Of a DNA stretch of 5,857 bases, positions 4,873 through 5,857 are shown piece by piece. The stretch is from a bacterium (GTDB lineage: Bacteria > Bdellovibrionota > FAC87 > UBA2466), in contig JALHPX010000209.1 of NCBI GenBank assembly GCA_022842225.1, forward strand, positions 1 through 5,857. Reading direction: 5' to 3'. The notes under the pieces were generated by a model. That model was not told where the DNA came from. It made no database searches and worked only from the letters and a program-made list of their open reading frames with translations. A program made the position numbers and the translations under genes. Position 1 is the first letter of the stretch, and every line of letters starts with the position of its first letter.

Positions 4873-5857
4873 GCATCCCCCCACCGAGCCTGGACCTGCG
4901 CTCAATCCCGACGAGGTGCAAACTTGCATCGATGTCTTTGAACGGATTCTGCAAAACCGCACGTTGCTGGCCACCTTATCCGAAGAGCAGCGCCGCAATT
5001 TGCTGATCGCGGCGGGGAAAGTTTCCCGGCCCTCGCGCTACGAGATCATGAAGCTTTCCAAAGTTTATCGCCGTACTAAAAAACGCAAAGAGCGCGCCGT
5101 GGATCGTCAAAATACCGCGGGCACCGTGATCCGCGAAGCCCGGCGTTCCCCGATTTTTGTGCCGCCGCCAGTGAATTTACTGGGCCGCTCGTCGGACACT
5201 CCGCGCCTCAATAAGCCGCGTAATTGCTACGTCTGCAAAACCGAATTTGATCAGCTCCATTTCTTTTACGATGCAATGTGTACCCCTTGCGGAGATTTGA
5301 ACTATCAAAAGCGTTCGCAGACCGCTTCGCTCGAAGGCCGCGTTGCGCTGATTACAGGCTCGCGATTAAAGATTGGCTACCAAGCAGCGCTGATGATGTT
5401 GCGCGCAGGTGCAAAAGTCATTGCGACGACTCGTTTTCCTCAGGATGCCGTTCTACGGTTTTCCAAGGAAGAGGATTTCTCCCAGTGGTCCCATCGCCTT
5501 GAAGTGCACGGGTTAGATCTGCGGCACTCACCGAGTGTGGAGCTATTCACTCAGTACCTGTGCGAGACCCAGGAGCGGCTCGATATTTTGATTAACAATG
5601 CCGCGCAAACGGTGCGTCGCCCGCCTGGATTTTATCGCCACCTTTTGGAATTTGAAGCAAAGCCGCTCGCGGAATTGCCCGCGGAATTGCGTGGGCCCCT
5701 TCAATCTTATGAGGTGTGGAAGACACAAGCTTTGCCGGCGGGGATGAGCGATCCCGGCCAGGGCCTGCGGCTGGAGATGGAAAAAGACGCTTGGGTTTCC
5801 GAGTTGGCGCTTAAGGGCGCCGCAATCGGACTGCGAGTGCCCGCGTTGATGTCCCAG
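4817..5857 (+). CDS. Atypical SDR-family oxidoreductase with zinc-ribbon-like module (3' end missing)
   Basis: The frame is open for 347 codons from ATG 4817 and runs off the window. Residues 1-130 are a charged, mostly helical N-terminal region with a basic patch (YRRTKKRKER, 84-93). Residues 137-158 hold two CxxC pairs (Cys137/140 and Cys155/158) spaced like a zinc ribbon. A Rossmann-type SDR domain begins near 172: RVALITGSRLKIGYQAA (175-191) is the dinucleotide-binding loop, HGLDLR (231-236) places the Asp that normally contacts adenine, and ILINNAAQ (257-264) is the NNAG-equivalent motif. In the loop, Lys185 replaces the usual second glycine of TGxxxGIG. The TTRFP segment after beta-2 would favour NADP(H), by inference. 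The catalytic region lies beyond the edge. I recall similar uncharacterised SDR proteins with the same cysteine module in bacteria and plants; substrate unknown. No good Shine-Dalgarno precedes the ATG. An in-frame TAG at 4781 limits upstream starts, and GTG at 4916, just past the upstream gene, is the alternative. Confidence 0.83.
   Translation, partial: MDVHLEKPESPKAPLSGIKHPPTEPGPALNPDEVQTCIDVFERILQNRTLLATLSEEQRRNLLIAAGKVSRPSRYEIMKLSKVYRRTKKRKERAVDRQNTAGTVIREARRSPIFVPPPVNLLGRSSDTPRLNKPRNCYVCKTEFDQLHFFYDAMCTPCGDLNYQKRSQTASLEGRVALITGSRLKIGYQAALMMLRAGAKVIATTRFPQDAVLRFSKEEDFSQWSHRLEVHGLDLRHSPSVELFTQYLCETQERLDILINNAAQTVRRPPGFYRHLLEFEAKPLAELPAELRGPLQSYEVWKTQALPAGMSDPGQGLRLEMEKDAWVSELALKGAAIGLRVPALMSQ

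Noticed and set aside
4702..4998. Minus-strand open frame spanning the membrane protein/SDR junction
   Set aside because: It is Ser/Gly-rich and matches no family, and it lies opposite two well-supported plus-strand genes.
5708..5722. YEVWK as the SDR catalytic YxxxK
   Set aside because: It is only about 37 residues after NNAAQ, much closer than in classical SDRs, and no Ser lies about 13 residues before it. Probably a chance match.

Overview
The window looks like a chromosomal segment of a Gram-negative bacterium. The clues are a lipobox lipoprotein with TPR repeats, cell-surface sugar enzymes (a GT2 glycosyltransferase and a WbpD/WlbB-type N-acetyltransferase), mid-range G+C, tight gene packing and ordinary bacterial start sites. 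A delta-proteobacterial or Bdellovibrio-like lineage would fit, but that is a weak impression and nothing in the sequence settles it. There is no rRNA, tRNA, CRISPR array, insertion sequence or phage gene.

Layout. Positions 1-381 hold no gene I can support: a T-rich tract near the left edge is followed by strikingly G/T-rich, A-poor DNA and a weak candidate promoter. At 382-1086 (+) is a small membrane protein with two hydrophobic segments and a C-terminal J domain with an intact HPD triad. Converging on it, and sharing its last 59 bases, is a minus-strand operon read from 3417 down to 1028: GT2 glycosyltransferase (GTG start), left-handed beta-helix sugar N-acetyltransferase (9 bp later), and TPR lipoprotein (4-bp ATGA overlap). 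A 42-bp divergent spacer at 3418-3459 carries an extended -10 element facing the operon. On the other side, 3460-4872 (+) encodes a polytopic membrane protein that resembles GT-C-type glycosyltransferases in layout. Overlapping its end by 56 bp is an incomplete gene (4817 to the right edge) for an unusual short-chain dehydrogenase/reductase (SDR) protein with a long N-terminal region and a four-cysteine zinc-ribbon-like module.

How the genes may work together. The glycosyltransferase, the sugar N-acetyltransferase and the polytopic GT-C-like protein suggest a small surface-glycan or lipid-linked-sugar locus. The acetyltransferase would modify an amino sugar nucleotide, the GT2 enzyme would move a sugar to a lipid or glycan acceptor at the inner face of the membrane, and the polytopic protein could act on a lipid-linked sugar at the outer face. 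The TPR lipoprotein is co-transcribed but its partner is unknown. The J-domain protein and the SDR protein have no evident pathway link to this set.

The most notable items are the atypical SDR protein (cofactor-loop substitution, zinc-ribbon fusion, and no normal catalytic motif in the part visible), the membrane-anchored J protein with a C-terminal J domain, and the two long gene overlaps (59 bp convergent, 56 bp co-directional).
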